Virus record (IMG/VR): IMGVR_UViG_3300018053_000047
Span: 1 to 21,898 of that record
Length of the DNA: 21,898 nt
Direction: 5' to 3' (one strand)
Source: a virus
The notes under the pieces were generated by a model. That model was not told the DNA's origin. It did not search any database and saw only the letters and a list, made by a program, of their open reading frames with translations. How positions within the stretch are numbered: the stretch's first letter is position 1; every line of letters starts with the position of its first letter. The position numbers and the translations under genes are program-made. Positions 16,205 to 21,898 of this stretch are shown piece by piece.

Positions 16205-16537
16205 TCATCGGTGATATGTCTCAATATTGGCCAGCACCCACTTCTGGGCGTCAATAACTGCATCGCCTCGTTTATCAGTCACATCTACCGCGTCTTTTAC
16301 GACCTTACTTGTTGCGTAATCGTAGAAACGCACTCCCCACCGCCAGCCTTCATCGTCACTTCCACCGACCCTGATTTCCCAATACACAGAATATTTGGCG
16401 CGCGGATAATCATGGATACTAATCAGGTCACGTGGCTTAGTTTGTGCCAGTTTCAGATCCGTCTCTGCCCGCCCCTCTAAAACCTTCTCCAGGGAAGCCC
16501 TGTAGTCGCCATACGGTCGTTTTTTATACTTACTCAT
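16205..16537 (-). CDS. Hypothetical basic protein downstream of the portal (110 aa)
   Basis: The start at 16537 (MSKYKKRPYGDYRASLEKVL) is fixed by an ATGA overlap with the preceding gene and by AGAGGTGA about 9 bases upstream; a longer frame reaching 16630 would lie inside that gene. The N-terminus is strongly basic with a helix; the second half is beta-like with 'RAKYSVYWEIRVGG', 'EGWRWGVRFYDYATSK' and a final helix 'DAVIDAQKWVLANIETYHR' minus its ends. The aromatic-rich strands suggest a small compact domain. I do not recognise the family. It is the last gene before a tandem terminator. Confidence 0.65.
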   Translation of the reverse strand: MSKYKKRPYGDYRASLEKVLEGRAETDLKLAQTKPRDLISIHDYPRAKYSVYWEIRVGGSDDEGWRWGVRFYDYATSKVVKDAVDVTDKRGDAVIDAQKWVLANIETYHR

Positions 16538-16953
16538 ACTGGAATCACCTCTCCAATCACCTCTCCGAACCTCACCGTAAACGGCTCGGCCATTTGCAAC
16601 ACAATGCTTTCTCCGGGATAGTCCCACCAAGCAATAACAGGCTTTTGTGGTGCAGTGTCGTTGTAAAGCGCCGCGTGCTTAAACGGGCCAATGACTCCAC
16701 CGAAAGCTCTGAATTCCACATTAGTACCTCTGAACTTAGCCTTTCCGTCCTCCATCCACGTGGCCATCGTTGTGGCTTTGCCACCAGATGGGTAACCGTT
16801 ACCTGAGGTTATTTCTTTCAAATCAAACTTGACGCTATAGGTAGCCTGGGGTGCCTCGTTGGTCAGCATGATCTTATAAGTATGCTTATCGAAGTTATGA
16901 ACACCGGCAATCAGATCCTTAGTAAAGGCAAGGAATTTATTATAAGCAGCCAC
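16534..16953 (-). CDS. Widespread phage virion-type protein (139 aa)
   Basis: The start is GTG at 16953, with GGGAGG about 8 bases upstream, directly after the portal stop. The pattern 'HNFDKHTYKIMLTNEAPQAT', 'ITSGNGYPSGGKAT' and 'FGGVIGPFKHAALYNDT' followed by 'IAWWDY' and 'FTVRFG' is a very common small phage protein of unknown role, usually beside portal, tail or fibre genes. It is beta-rich, without membrane or coiled-coil segments. It is probably a structural or assembly component. It overlaps the next gene by four bases. Confidence 0.7.
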   Translation of the reverse strand: MAAYNKFLAFTKDLIAGVHNFDKHTYKIMLTNEAPQATYSVKFDLKEITSGNGYPSGGKATTMATWMEDGKAKFRGTNVEFRAFGGVIGPFKHAALYNDTAPQKPVIAWWDYPGESIVLQMAEPFTVRFGEVIGEVIPV

Positions 16954-18906
16954 CTAAACCGCCTCCCGCCTAGTAGATTTAATAAGCCCACGCTCATCTC
17001 TTTCTTCCACGATTGTTCGCATAGCCCTTTCTTCAGGAAAGTTAACAACTGTCTGCGGAATGTTAATTACCGGCGGCTCAATCTTGATTTGTGAAGCCGC
17101 TACGTTAACCACTGGCGCTTCCTGTCTAGGAATGTCAAACCTGATCTCAGGCGTGGTCACATTTACCACAGGGGCATCCTGTTTCATGTGTATCTGTGAC
17201 GGTGGTAGGTTAAACGTTGATCCCTCTATTGTTACATTGCGCTCAGGGATATGCGCATGGATTACCGGAGAAATATTGAATGCCATGCGCGGCTCTTCTT
17301 CAGTAACTGGATTGAGTTGTTCTTGGGCCGGAGCCTGAGTCTGTACCTGCGCTACTTTCGCCATATAGACTTCAGGATCAGTATCAAAAATCAAATCCTT
17401 TTCCTTCATCATGTCCAACTCGCGCCTACGCGTGTTCAACACGTCCTCGATATCCTGACCCCCACCAGTCTGAGCTATGACATCAGTAACAGTGGTAAAC
17501 CCGGCATTGACCGCCTCCTTGTAAGCCGCGACTTCCTTAGGCGGGTCCACCCATGACCATCCACGCGGCTTCCAAATTACCGCCTCGAACTTGCGCGGAT
17601 TGGCTGCATATTCATCAACAGAGATGGATCTAATCGCGCGAGACAAAACAGCCTGCTGTAACCATTCACTGTGTATTGGAATACAGAATGACCTGATAAA
17701 CCATTGCTGCAACATTCTCCAAAGGTCCCTGTCATCCAGTAGTGCTAGGCGGCTCGAGCTGTAATTGCTCTGTGAATAATCCCGAGACAGGCTCTCATAG
17801 GACACTCCAGAACCGGCAGCGACTTCTCTCAACATCAGCCGCATGAATGGGTCTACATTGGCGTTAGGACGACCTGGGTTAACAAAATCATATTTTTCTC
17901 CAGGCCGAAGGCGCATTTGCATCCCGGGGGTCATCTCTACCTCCGTAGACCCGTCCTCCTGAGCCTCTCCTCCCATAATATTTGGTGAGGTTTCTGGAGT
18001 CTCTATGATGCCCATGTAAGACGCAGCGCCACGGGCAGCGATAATCTCGGCCTCTGAATAACCATCCATGTCATTCAGCTTTCGCGCCGCAGTATGTAAC
18101 CACGGCTCGCCGCGAGTCTGCGGCCATCGATCAATCATCCGAAGATGCAATATTTGGTCAGCCGGAATACGCTCGACTTGCTCGCTTGACTGAGAACTTA
18201 ATCGAATATCTCCAGGATGCGCATTTCTGATCCAATAGGCTAGCGGCCTAAAGAACCTGTCTGCCTCGACTCCCATGCGTATAGTGGATTCGCTACCTAA
18301 CCCTACAGGTAGCGTGGGACTCATGAATTCGTCAGCTAGGCGCTCACCCTCTATCATCTCCAATGCAAACGGAACAGGAGAATTACCAAATGTCCTGTAA
18401 TACTTTCGGAATAATACTTCGCCAGCCTCAAATACCTGTCCTGCTCCAGCCCGCTCCATGTCGAAGCGATGCATTAACCCTCCGGTGTGCCAATTATTGG
18501 CAAGACAGCTCTCTCTCCAAACTTCTTCTATCTCGTCGTTTACCCGGTCATTCAGCCCACCTCGTGCTGTCATGACCTGGGCCTGCATGCCGATGCCAGA
18601 ACCGATTAGGTTGTTTTGAACTATTACTTTTGCCCTTTTCGCATATCCTGAATCACGCCCTAACGCACGTGACCTGCTACGCAGGGTAGTGAGGCTAGTT
18701 ACAAGCTCGTTATCAGCACTGCTATTGGAAATCTTCCAGCCAGCGGTAAGCCTAGAAGCCTGCGCAGCGTGATACATGCGCTGATGCGTGTTGGAGTGCT
18801 TGGATAACTCAGCCTTCAGGCGCTCGTTCTCAAGTTCCGCACGTTCTTTCTCTTGTACTAGGCTCGGAGCGATGAATGCCTGGATTTTGTCGAGAAAGTT
18901 AGCCAC
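16954..18906 (-). CDS. Portal protein, lambda GpB family (650 aa)
   Basis: The start is GTG at 18906, one base after the upstream stop, with only weak ribosome-binding sequence. The N-terminal region 'NTHQRMYHAAQASRLTAGWK', 'LRSRSRALGRDSGYAKRA' and 'NNLIGSGIGMQAQV' is characteristic of lambda-type portals (phage_portal_2). So are 'FEAGEVLFRKYY', 'ADQILHLRMIDRWPQTRG' and 'SGVSYESLSRDYSQSNYSS' further on. The protein forms the dodecameric ring at the capsid vertex through which DNA is packaged. The core ends near residue 530. Beyond it is an unusual tail of about 110 residues with repeated 'APVVNV' and alternating Ile/Val/Pro strands, then a basic end. In lambda the portal is followed by protease genes; here a large cassette intervenes. 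Confidence 0.93.
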   Translation of the reverse strand: MANFLDKIQAFIAPSLVQEKERAELENERLKAELSKHSNTHQRMYHAAQASRLTAGWKISNSSADNELVTSLTTLRSRSRALGRDSGYAKRAKVIVQNNLIGSGIGMQAQVMTARGGLNDRVNDEIEEVWRESCLANNWHTGGLMHRFDMERAGAGQVFEAGEVLFRKYYRTFGNSPVPFALEMIEGERLADEFMSPTLPVGLGSESTIRMGVEADRFFRPLAYWIRNAHPGDIRLSSQSSEQVERIPADQILHLRMIDRWPQTRGEPWLHTAARKLNDMDGYSEAEIIAARGAASYMGIIETPETSPNIMGGEAQEDGSTEVEMTPGMQMRLRPGEKYDFVNPGRPNANVDPFMRLMLREVAAGSGVSYESLSRDYSQSNYSSSRLALLDDRDLWRMLQQWFIRSFCIPIHSEWLQQAVLSRAIRSISVDEYAANPRKFEAVIWKPRGWSWVDPPKEVAAYKEAVNAGFTTVTDVIAQTGGGQDIEDVLNTRRRELDMMKEKDLIFDTDPEVYMAKVAQVQTQAPAQEQLNPVTEEEPRMAFNISPVIHAHIPERNVTIEGSTFNLPPSQIHMKQDAPVVNVTTPEIRFDIPRQEAPVVNVAASQIKIEPPVINIPQTVVNFPEERAMRTIVEERDERGLIKSTRREAV

Positions 18907-18907
18907 G

Positions 18908-19150
18908 TTACTTAGATTGTGGAAGCAGCAGTCGCGCTGCGGCTATGCCAACATTGAACATAACATGCACGCGTTCCGCGCTTATGTTGTGCTCCATCGC
19001 ATACTGTTTGATTTGCGATAGCACCTGGTTAAGCTGCTCTAATTCAGTAAGATCATCAGGCATAGCTACATTTGGCATGGCTACATTTCTCGGTGGCGGA
19101 GGCGGGCAACGATAAGGCGCTGGCGGCCAGCCTCTATCAGGCACTGCCAA
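18908..19150 (-). CDS. Small protein between gpW-like and portal genes (80 aa)
   Basis: It overlaps the end of the upstream 183-aa gene by 14 bases. The start is non-ATG: TTG at 19150 or GTG at 19144. The first 30 residues are Pro-rich with a run of five prolines and the short tandem 'NVAMPNVAMP'. The rest is a probable helix pair ('LTELEQLNQVLSQIKQYAME', 'AERVHVMFNVGIAAARLLL'). I do not recognise it. In lambda the small gpW gene sits here; this is not clearly gpW-like. Start choice is uncertain, and an internal ATG before PDDLTELEQL is possible. Confidence 0.55.
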   Translation of the reverse strand: MAVPDRGWPPAPYRCPPPPPRNVAMPNVAMPDDLTELEQLNQVLSQIKQYAMEHNISAERVHVMFNVGIAAARLLLPQSK

Positions 19151-19688
19151 ACCTTATAAATATATTACCGCTTGCCCCGAGACCGATGGCCGCATCCTGC
19201 GCAGCAACCTCAGCGCGATAGCTATCACGAAGCTTCAGCAATTCAGCTAGCGAGCGCCGCTCGAGCGAGCGCCCTTCAATCGAATAATTCAATTGTTCCA
19301 TGGTGGCCCGATTTTCTAGTACAGCCTCAATGTTTTCGAGAGTCTTGCGTGCATGAGACCTGTGATCGTATATAGCAGAGTCGTCAAAGTTGCGTAAGAC
19401 ATTGAGATTCCCCGTGCCAATCGTATAGCGAAGCGTTCCGTTATCGGTAAATGCTGACCATTGGTATAGTCCAGACGCATAAGTAGCAGTAATTCCCTTG
19501 GCCACCGTTACCGCATGATTGACACCATCGGCTGCTGCGATAATCGAGAAGAAAGCAGAAGCATTCTTAAACTGGTATTTTAATGTCCACGTAGGCGCAG
19601 GAAAATCCGCCAAGTCTTTTCTGGCCCATTCCCAAGTATCACCAGCCCGAAGCTCGGTCGGCTCGGTTGTTGGAATTGCAATCGTCAT
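19137..19688 (-). CDS. Head-region protein with C-terminal gpW-like segment (183 aa)
   Basis: Begins MTIAIPTTEPTELRAGDTWE. The first 105 residues look like a beta-sandwich domain ('APTWTLKYQFKNASAFFSI', 'SGLYQWSAFTDNGTLRYTIG'). The last 75 are helical, with 'NYSIEGRSLERRSLAELL' and 'LRDSYRAEVAAQ', which resembles the helix-strand-helix pattern of lambda gpW and related head-completion proteins. Proteins of this two-part layout occur near portal genes in other phages. A role in head completion or as an adaptor is inferred. The ATG lies 14 bases after a terminator T-tract, with GGA as the only ribosome-binding sequence. Confidence 0.6.
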   Translation of the reverse strand: MTIAIPTTEPTELRAGDTWEWARKDLADFPAPTWTLKYQFKNASAFFSIIAAADGVNHAVTVAKGITATYASGLYQWSAFTDNGTLRYTIGTGNLNVLRNFDDSAIYDHRSHARKTLENIEAVLENRATMEQLNYSIEGRSLERRSLAELLKLRDSYRAEVAAQDAAIGLGASGNIFIRFGSA

Positions 19689-19702
19689 TTATCCAAGGCA
19701 AT

Positions 19703-19727
19703 AAAAAAGCCGCCAACAAATGACGGC
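19703..19727 (-). terminator. Rho-independent terminator after the second HTH gene
   Basis: On the minus strand GCCGTCA and TGGCGGC form a 7-bp stem (one G-T pair) around a five-base loop, followed by TTTTTTATTGCC. It ends the HTH transcript and immediately precedes the 183-aa gene. Confidence 0.85.
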
Positions 19728-19750
19728 AACGGTTTTCGCAGAGCTTAACT

Positions 19751-20134
19751 TTAACAGCTGTTTTTCCTCAACTGTCTGGCCAACCGAGATAAAATCGCTC
19801 TGACGGTTGATGGGTGGCGTCCAATATGCCTACCTATAACTGCAAGTGTTGCTCCCTGCTCCCTCATCTTGCGCACAACCTCATACATTTCTATTTGAAG
19901 GCTGTTTTTCTTGATTGCGCTCTCCTCAATCTGGCGTTTCCGTTCTGTACTTTTCGCCTCCGTAAGAGCTGTAACTATTTTTTGAATACATTCAGCACAC
20001 CTCTCCCCATAATCTTCGCCCTCATCAGATGAATAATATGGTTCGTTAGGCATCATGCGCCGCCACTCATTGAATGCGGCTACTAGCTGTAAATGCGTAA
20101 CTGACCGCATTTTATTAACTATATGTTTGCCCAT
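19751..20134 (-). CDS. Small helix-turn-helix protein B (127 aa)
   Basis: Begins MGKHIVNKMRSVTHLQLVAA with GGAGA four bases upstream of the ATG. The N-terminal half has an acidic stretch ('YYSSDEGEDYGERCAECI') with two cysteines. The centre is charged and helical; the C-terminal 35 residues form an HTH ('MREQGATLAVIGRHIGRH' then 'PSTVRAIL') ending in a basic tail, a layout suiting DNA binding. The same HTH core occurs in the N-terminal part of the 118-aa protein at 20463-20819. It is probably a transcriptional regulator of phage genes; a packaging role is possible but less likely, since small terminases normally precede the large one. A hairpin overlaps its ribosome-binding site. Confidence 0.65.
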   Translation of the reverse strand: MGKHIVNKMRSVTHLQLVAAFNEWRRMMPNEPYYSSDEGEDYGERCAECIQKIVTALTEAKSTERKRQIEESAIKKNSLQIEMYEVVRKMREQGATLAVIGRHIGRHPSTVRAILSRLARQLRKNSC

Positions 20135-20141
20135 CTTATCT

Positions 20142-20160
20142 CCAAGCGTATGACACTTGG
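20142..20160 (-). promoter_or_regulatory. Hairpin at the ribosome-binding site of HTH gene B
   Basis: CCAAGTGT and ACGCTTGG form an 8-bp stem (one G-T pair) with a CAT loop. The 3' strand ends in the GG that starts the GGAGA ribosome-binding site of the 127-aa HTH gene, so folding could limit translation. The short palindrome CTGTTTT-T-AAAACAG lies just upstream (20166-20180). Confidence 0.55.
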
Positions 20161-20185
20161 GATTGCTGTTTTAAAAACAGGTGAA

Positions 20186-20317
20186 CGGCGACGGCAGGAT
20201 TCGAACCTGCGGAGCTTGTAGCTTGGATATTGGCCACGCTCAGCCTTTTGTTGGCCTATTATCTACCAGACTCGGCTTTGTCCTGAAGGCAAAACGCCCT
20301 ATCTCGCCCACGTCGCC
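20186..20317 (-). tRNA. tRNA-like element, 132 nt, unusual length
   Basis: The ends form a perfect 7-bp acceptor stem GGCGACG/CGTCGCC, with a single G after it and no encoded CCA. Next to the 3' strand is a perfect T-arm: GCAGG, loop TTCGAAT, CCTGC. The 100 bases between are about twice what a tRNA needs. The first part could form a weak D-arm (loop AGATAGGG) and an imperfect anticodon arm with loop CTTCAGG, which would give anticodon UCA. The rest would then be a 67-base variable region with its own hairpins. Another loop, AACAAAA between GCC and GGC, lacks the usual U33. A consensus -10 box lies 7 bases upstream. It may be a degenerate tRNA, a tRNA with an insertion or a tRNA-mimicking small RNA. 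Confidence 0.45.
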
Positions 20318-20324
20318 AGGTGGA

Positions 20325-20330
20325 ATTATA
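20325..20330 (-). promoter_or_regulatory. -10 box (TATAAT) of the tRNA-like element
   Basis: A perfect TATAAT on the minus strand lies 7 bases before the first G of the acceptor stem, the normal spacing to a transcription start. No good -35 is seen at 16-18 bases upstream, where the terminator T-tract lies; TG directly precedes the hexamer. It is the clearest sigma-70 element in the window. Confidence 0.5.
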
Positions 20331-20342
20331 CAGGATGGCAAT

Positions 20343-20367
20343 AAAAAAGCCGCCCCGAAAGGCGGCT
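20343..20367 (-). terminator. Rho-independent terminator after HTH gene A
   Basis: GCCGCC and GGCGGC, extended by an A-T pair, close a six-base loop and are followed on the minus strand by TTTTTTATTGCC. It ends the terminase-HTH transcript about 95 bases after the stop. The tail is identical to that of the terminator at 19.7 kb. Confidence 0.88.
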
Positions 20368-20462
20368 GCTCGCGCGAGACGCGTCGAGGGTGGTTACGTA
20401 ATCCCGTCGTACCTACACAGCAAGGCCGAGAGTCTGGCAACTGTAACAGGCGCCAGTTTGGT

Positions 20463-20819
20463 TTACTTGCGACCAACCAGCTTTTTCGCAAACTCGATGA
20501 CTTTCTCGCTTGCGCCCAGTTGTTCAAGCCGCCTAACCACGTCCATTGTCACTTCACGAGACCGTGTTTGTTTCGGTTCATTTCCTTTACTCATCGAGGC
20601 TTCAGAGGTGCTTTTCGAATCCGCTATACTTTTTGCGTATGAATATACTTTGTGAGCCATCACGCAATAGTAGCGGTATTCTTGTGTTTGTATTTTCAAG
20701 AGCATTTGCCTGGCTCTGATAGGTGTTACCCGTAAGGTTTCACCTATCACACGTAATGTTGCACCTTCGGCTCTCATTGATCGAGCAGTTTCATGCCTAG
20801 CAACCATCTCCGGAGTCAT
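20463..20819 (-). CDS. Small helix-turn-helix protein A (118 aa)
   Basis: The preferred start is ATG at 20819, which overlaps the terminase stop (ATGA); GTG at 20828 would add three residues. The N-terminal 45 residues form an HTH: 'ARSMRAEGATLRVIGETLRV' followed by 'TPIRARQMLLKI'. The core (M-R, G-A-T-L, V-I-G, R) is shared with the C-terminal HTH of the 127-aa protein. The centre ('YYCVMAHKVYSYAKSI') and the Ser/Lys-rich linker are unremarkable; a final helical part ('VVRRLEQLGASEKVIEFAKK') ends in a basic tail. It is likely a DNA-binding regulator or accessory packaging factor co-expressed with the terminase. Confidence 0.65.
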   Translation of the reverse strand: MTPEMVARHETARSMRAEGATLRVIGETLRVTPIRARQMLLKIQTQEYRYYCVMAHKVYSYAKSIADSKSTSEASMSKGNEPKQTRSREVTMDVVRRLEQLGASEKVIEFAKKLVGRK

Positions 20820-21898
20820 CTCTGCCACCCAGTCACGAATCCAGGCTGCCGATACTGAGGCCGTGGCGTCGCCCTTACTTCAACCTCTTTCTTCTCGATT
20901 GGTGCTGCCCTTAACTTCTGCTCAAACCCTAAAGTCTTCATTGCCATGTAGGCCAGTGCCTCAGCATCCAAGTAATGGTTTTCACCTTTAACAATCCAGA
21001 TGACCTTACCTGATGACTTGACGATCCGTTCTTCAGCAACCATCTGCTTAGAGTAATCATCGTCCACGCCTTGCGGAACCCACCAGCGACGCTCCGGATC
21101 AGATATGCGGGCATGTACCCAGCTCTTGGCAACATCTGAGTCAACATGCCATAGCTGAATGCTCAACTTCTTAGGCCGCCCCAGGTACGTTACCTCAATG
21201 GCGCTAGCCGAGAACGGCTTATCCATATGGTCATGGCCCTTAGTAGGGATAGCCAGCGCCTGGTGCTTCATACAAAAAGCGTATACCGGGTCCTTGCGGA
21301 ACCCAGAGTCTATAGCCATACGCCTAATTGACAATGAGCGCGGCTCGGTTGGGCCATAAGTACGCAGCAAAAGCTCGTCTAGGCTAACCCATACCCGTTC
21401 TTGATCAGTCTCACCCCACAGCTCCCCATAATCGAGAAGCCAAGAATGTCCACCGTAGCCCCATCCGCGAATGATGTAGACTAAGCGATTACGCTGTACG
21501 TCAACACCAGCGGTAATCAGCGCTACGCCATCCGGCACTTGCCCAGTTTTGTACTCGCCCTGACAAGCCGCAATCTCCGCCACCTTCGGCGCATCGCCAG
21601 ATATCGCGTAAAGCTCGCCCAGATCCGTATTTAGAACACCTTGGATTTTGTCCGGGTCGCCTGATTCATAAGCTCGTATGAGCTTACGCGCGATGAACTC
21701 GAAGCTCTTCTTGGGCGAGAACGATACCAGCCCGGACACCCATTCAGAATAAGTGTCGCTGTCCGCCGTGTCGGAAATCCCCATAACCTGGCCACGCTCT
21801 ACCCATTCGCCTGGGGCCAGAGCCTTACCAAGAGCATTTATCCGAGATCGGTCAATCTCTTCTATTCCGGTCCCGCAGGTCGGACAGTAAAGCCGTGC
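20816..21898 (-). CDS. Terminase large subunit, GpA family (5' part beyond window)
   Basis: The frame is open to the right edge; only the C-terminal 360 residues are present, so the ATPase domain is missing. The visible part starts with 'RLYCPTCGTGIEEIDRSRIN', the Cys-pair and 'EWVERGQ' region typical of GpA terminases. It continues into the nuclease domain: 'ALITAGVDVQRNRLVYIIRG', 'WGYGGHSWLLDYGELWGETD', 'RRMAIDSGFRKDPVYAFC' and 'ENHYLDAEALAYMAMKTLG'. The acidic residues in AGVDVQ, AIDSG and NHYLDAEA fit the metal-binding nuclease centre of the family. The enzyme cuts concatemeric phage DNA and pumps it into the prohead through the portal. The right neighbour should hold the ATPase half and probably the small subunit. 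Confidence 0.94.
   Translation of the reverse strand, partial: ARLYCPTCGTGIEEIDRSRINALGKALAPGEWVERGQVMGISDTADSDTYSEWVSGLVSFSPKKSFEFIARKLIRAYESGDPDKIQGVLNTDLGELYAISGDAPKVAEIAACQGEYKTGQVPDGVALITAGVDVQRNRLVYIIRGWGYGGHSWLLDYGELWGETDQERVWVSLDELLLRTYGPTEPRSLSIRRMAIDSGFRKDPVYAFCMKHQALAIPTKGHDHMDKPFSASAIEVTYLGRPKKLSIQLWHVDSDVAKSWVHARISDPERRWWVPQGVDDDYSKQMVAEERIVKSSGKVIWIVKGENHYLDAEALAYMAMKTLGFEQKLRAAPIEKKEVEVRATPRPQYRQPGFVTGWQR

Noticed and set aside
16538-16630. 31-residue N-terminal extension of the 110-aa protein
   Set aside because: It overlaps the 139-aa gene in another frame, while the ATGA overlap and good ribosome-binding site define the shorter start.
20186-20317. Phage tmRNA
   Set aside because: It is far too short for a one-piece tmRNA, with no tag-like frame or pseudoknot series recognised; acceptor and T-arm alone do not justify the call.
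20181-20642. 153-codon plus-strand frame over the tRNA-like region
   Set aside because: It crosses the tRNA-like element, a terminator and the HTH gene in antisense; the sequence is not protein-like.

Overview
The window is part of a tailed double-stranded DNA phage genome (Caudoviricetes), free or integrated. Every supported gene lies on the minus strand, so transcription and the usual phage order run from the right edge to the left. Packaging genes are lambda-type (GpA-like large terminase, GpB-like portal). The capsid comes from a single HK97-type gene that fuses prohead protease to major capsid protein. Lambda-type packaging points to a Gram-negative, probably proteobacterial, host. No integrase, repressor, lysis or replication gene is visible, so lifestyle and exact host cannot be read from here.

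Right to left: the large terminase (20816-21898, cut by the right edge) is followed by a small helix-turn-helix (HTH) protein. Then comes a 330-base non-coding stretch with a terminator, a consensus -10 box and a 132-nt tRNA-like element, and after it a second HTH protein. Next are a protein with a gpW-like end (19137-19688), a small protein, the portal (16954-18906) and two small virion-type genes. These end at a double terminator near 16.1 kb.

From 16.07 to 6.6 kb, between portal and prohead protease, lies a roughly 9.5-kb cassette of putative surface and glycan-interacting virion proteins. It holds two parallel beta-helix proteins (607 and 518 aa), a 1463-aa protein with a LamG domain and about 40 degenerate 21-residue repeats, and several small structural-type proteins. 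Fragments of the same repeat occur at the end of one beta-helix protein and in the 99-aa protein between the two large ones. The cassette ends with a decayed second copy of the 3' end of the 1463-aa gene, then another terminator.

From 6.57 to 3.16 kb the head module resumes: a 79-aa protein, the protease-capsid fusion, two small head-type proteins, a gpFII-like head-tail joining protein and a 55-aa protein. After a TTCG-loop terminator, an open frame runs off the left edge (at least 1030 aa). It looks like a multidomain glycoside hydrolase: DUF5060-like and DUF4038-like TIM barrel, collagen-binding-like domain, a beta-sandwich, a Gly/Pro linker and a kelch-like propeller. The likely overall theme is a virion loaded with polysaccharide-binding or polysaccharide-degrading proteins. 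Several strong terminator hairpins sit directly ahead of ribosome-binding sites, which suggests antitermination or read-through control of the late genes.
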